Below are positions 63,707 through 64,000 of a stretch of DNA of 64,000 nt, piece by piece. Origin of the DNA: Apoderus coryli. Taxonomy: Eukaryota; Arthropoda; Insecta; Coleoptera; Attelabidae. The notes below the pieces were generated by a model. That model did no database searches and was not told where the DNA came from. It was given only the letters and a program-made list of their open reading frames with translations. Position 1 is the stretch's first letter; each line of letters begins with the position of its first letter. The translations under genes and the position numbers were made by a program. The stretch covers positions 1,550,001 to 1,614,000 of the forward strand of contig OU452208.1 in assembly GCA_911728435.2 (NCBI GenBank), written 5' to 3'.

Positions 63707-63992
63707 TTATTGGATACAAAACTCTATTGAAAGAATTACATTTGATATCATCCTTGATTAAATTTAACACGTAATTAAATTGATGTGGATTCAATCTAAA
63801 AAATTTGCGGAATTTTCTATCGTCGGGTTTCAAATGGGTTTCTATTAATTTTGTGAAAAAGCCCTCCTCCCGTCTTGTGGTGTACATCGAATGGACTCCA
63901 TTTCGTTGTGCGATACACATTTGAAGTAAGTCATCATCTTCGGCCTCCTCGTACAGCATATAGGCCACAAGTAGTTTGCGCGTTAAACGCAT
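63707..63992 (-). pseudogene. PIF/Harbinger transposase N-terminal fragment
   Basis: The minus strand frame reads EEGFFTKLIETHLKPDDRKF, RKFFRLNPHQFNYVLNLIKD and DIKCNSFNRVLYPI, matching the N-terminal region of Harbinger nucleases. The frame past 63707 belongs to the MADF remnant. The catalytic domain is absent. The 5' end is at or beyond the window edge. Confidence 0.7.
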
Positions 63993-64000
63993 CCCAAAAA

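Overview
The window is eukaryotic, AT-rich, intron-bearing and dominated by transposable elements. Spliced genes with GT-AG introns, an insect-like Trpm channel gene, and a mix of Jockey/CR1/I/RTE LINEs, Penelope-like, piggyBac-like and PIF/Harbinger relics indicate an insect with a large repeat-rich genome. A beetle is my best guess, but that is inference. No prokaryotic, CRISPR or tRNA/rRNA signal was seen.

Host genes. (1) Two tandem paralogous minus-strand genes (6253-8098 and 18424-20840) each encode a 212-residue secreted six-cysteine protein from two exons, with a conserved TATA box. (2) A three-exon minus-strand gene (35682-39176) encodes a mitochondrial Tim44-like protein resembling MAIP1; its first intron holds a broken THAP-domain gene. 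(3) Five consecutive plus-strand exons of a Trpm cation-channel gene (42570-56278) encode part of the N-terminal cytosolic region and run off annotation on both sides. A 9-kb Trpm intron contains a nested palindrome and two piggyBac-like relics.

Mobile DNA by region. 1-5.8 kb: RT relics, a palindromic hammerhead element, and a 5'-truncated LINE flanked by a 230-bp perfect direct repeat. 8-15 kb: foldback elements and a Penelope-like relic split by a hammerhead-bearing insertion. 15.2-18.1 kb and 33.5-35.6 kb: long imperfect tandem arrays, the second closed by terminal inverted repeats. 22-27.5 kb: foldbacks, hammerhead palindromes and a Penelope-like GIY-YIG relic. 28-33.3 kb: three LINEs, one nested in another with a 13-bp target duplication around the composite. 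39.5-40.4 kb: an A-B-A'-B' element carrying hammerhead ribozymes. 50-56 kb: LINE relics and a Harbinger relic split by another hammerhead insertion. 56.7-61.6 kb: a near-complete two-ORF LINE. 63.4-64 kb: one end of a Harbinger element.

The most interesting signal is RNA-level. At least eleven hammerhead-ribozyme motifs (full or mutated) lie in repeats across the window. Most are minimal type I with stem I base pairs that differ between copies but still pair. One element (39551-40428) carries a type III topology with a canonical GUC site in one copy. Several sit in or next to Penelope-like sequence or in insertions with 10-12 bp target duplications, so a self-cleaving, retrotransposed repeat system is plausible.
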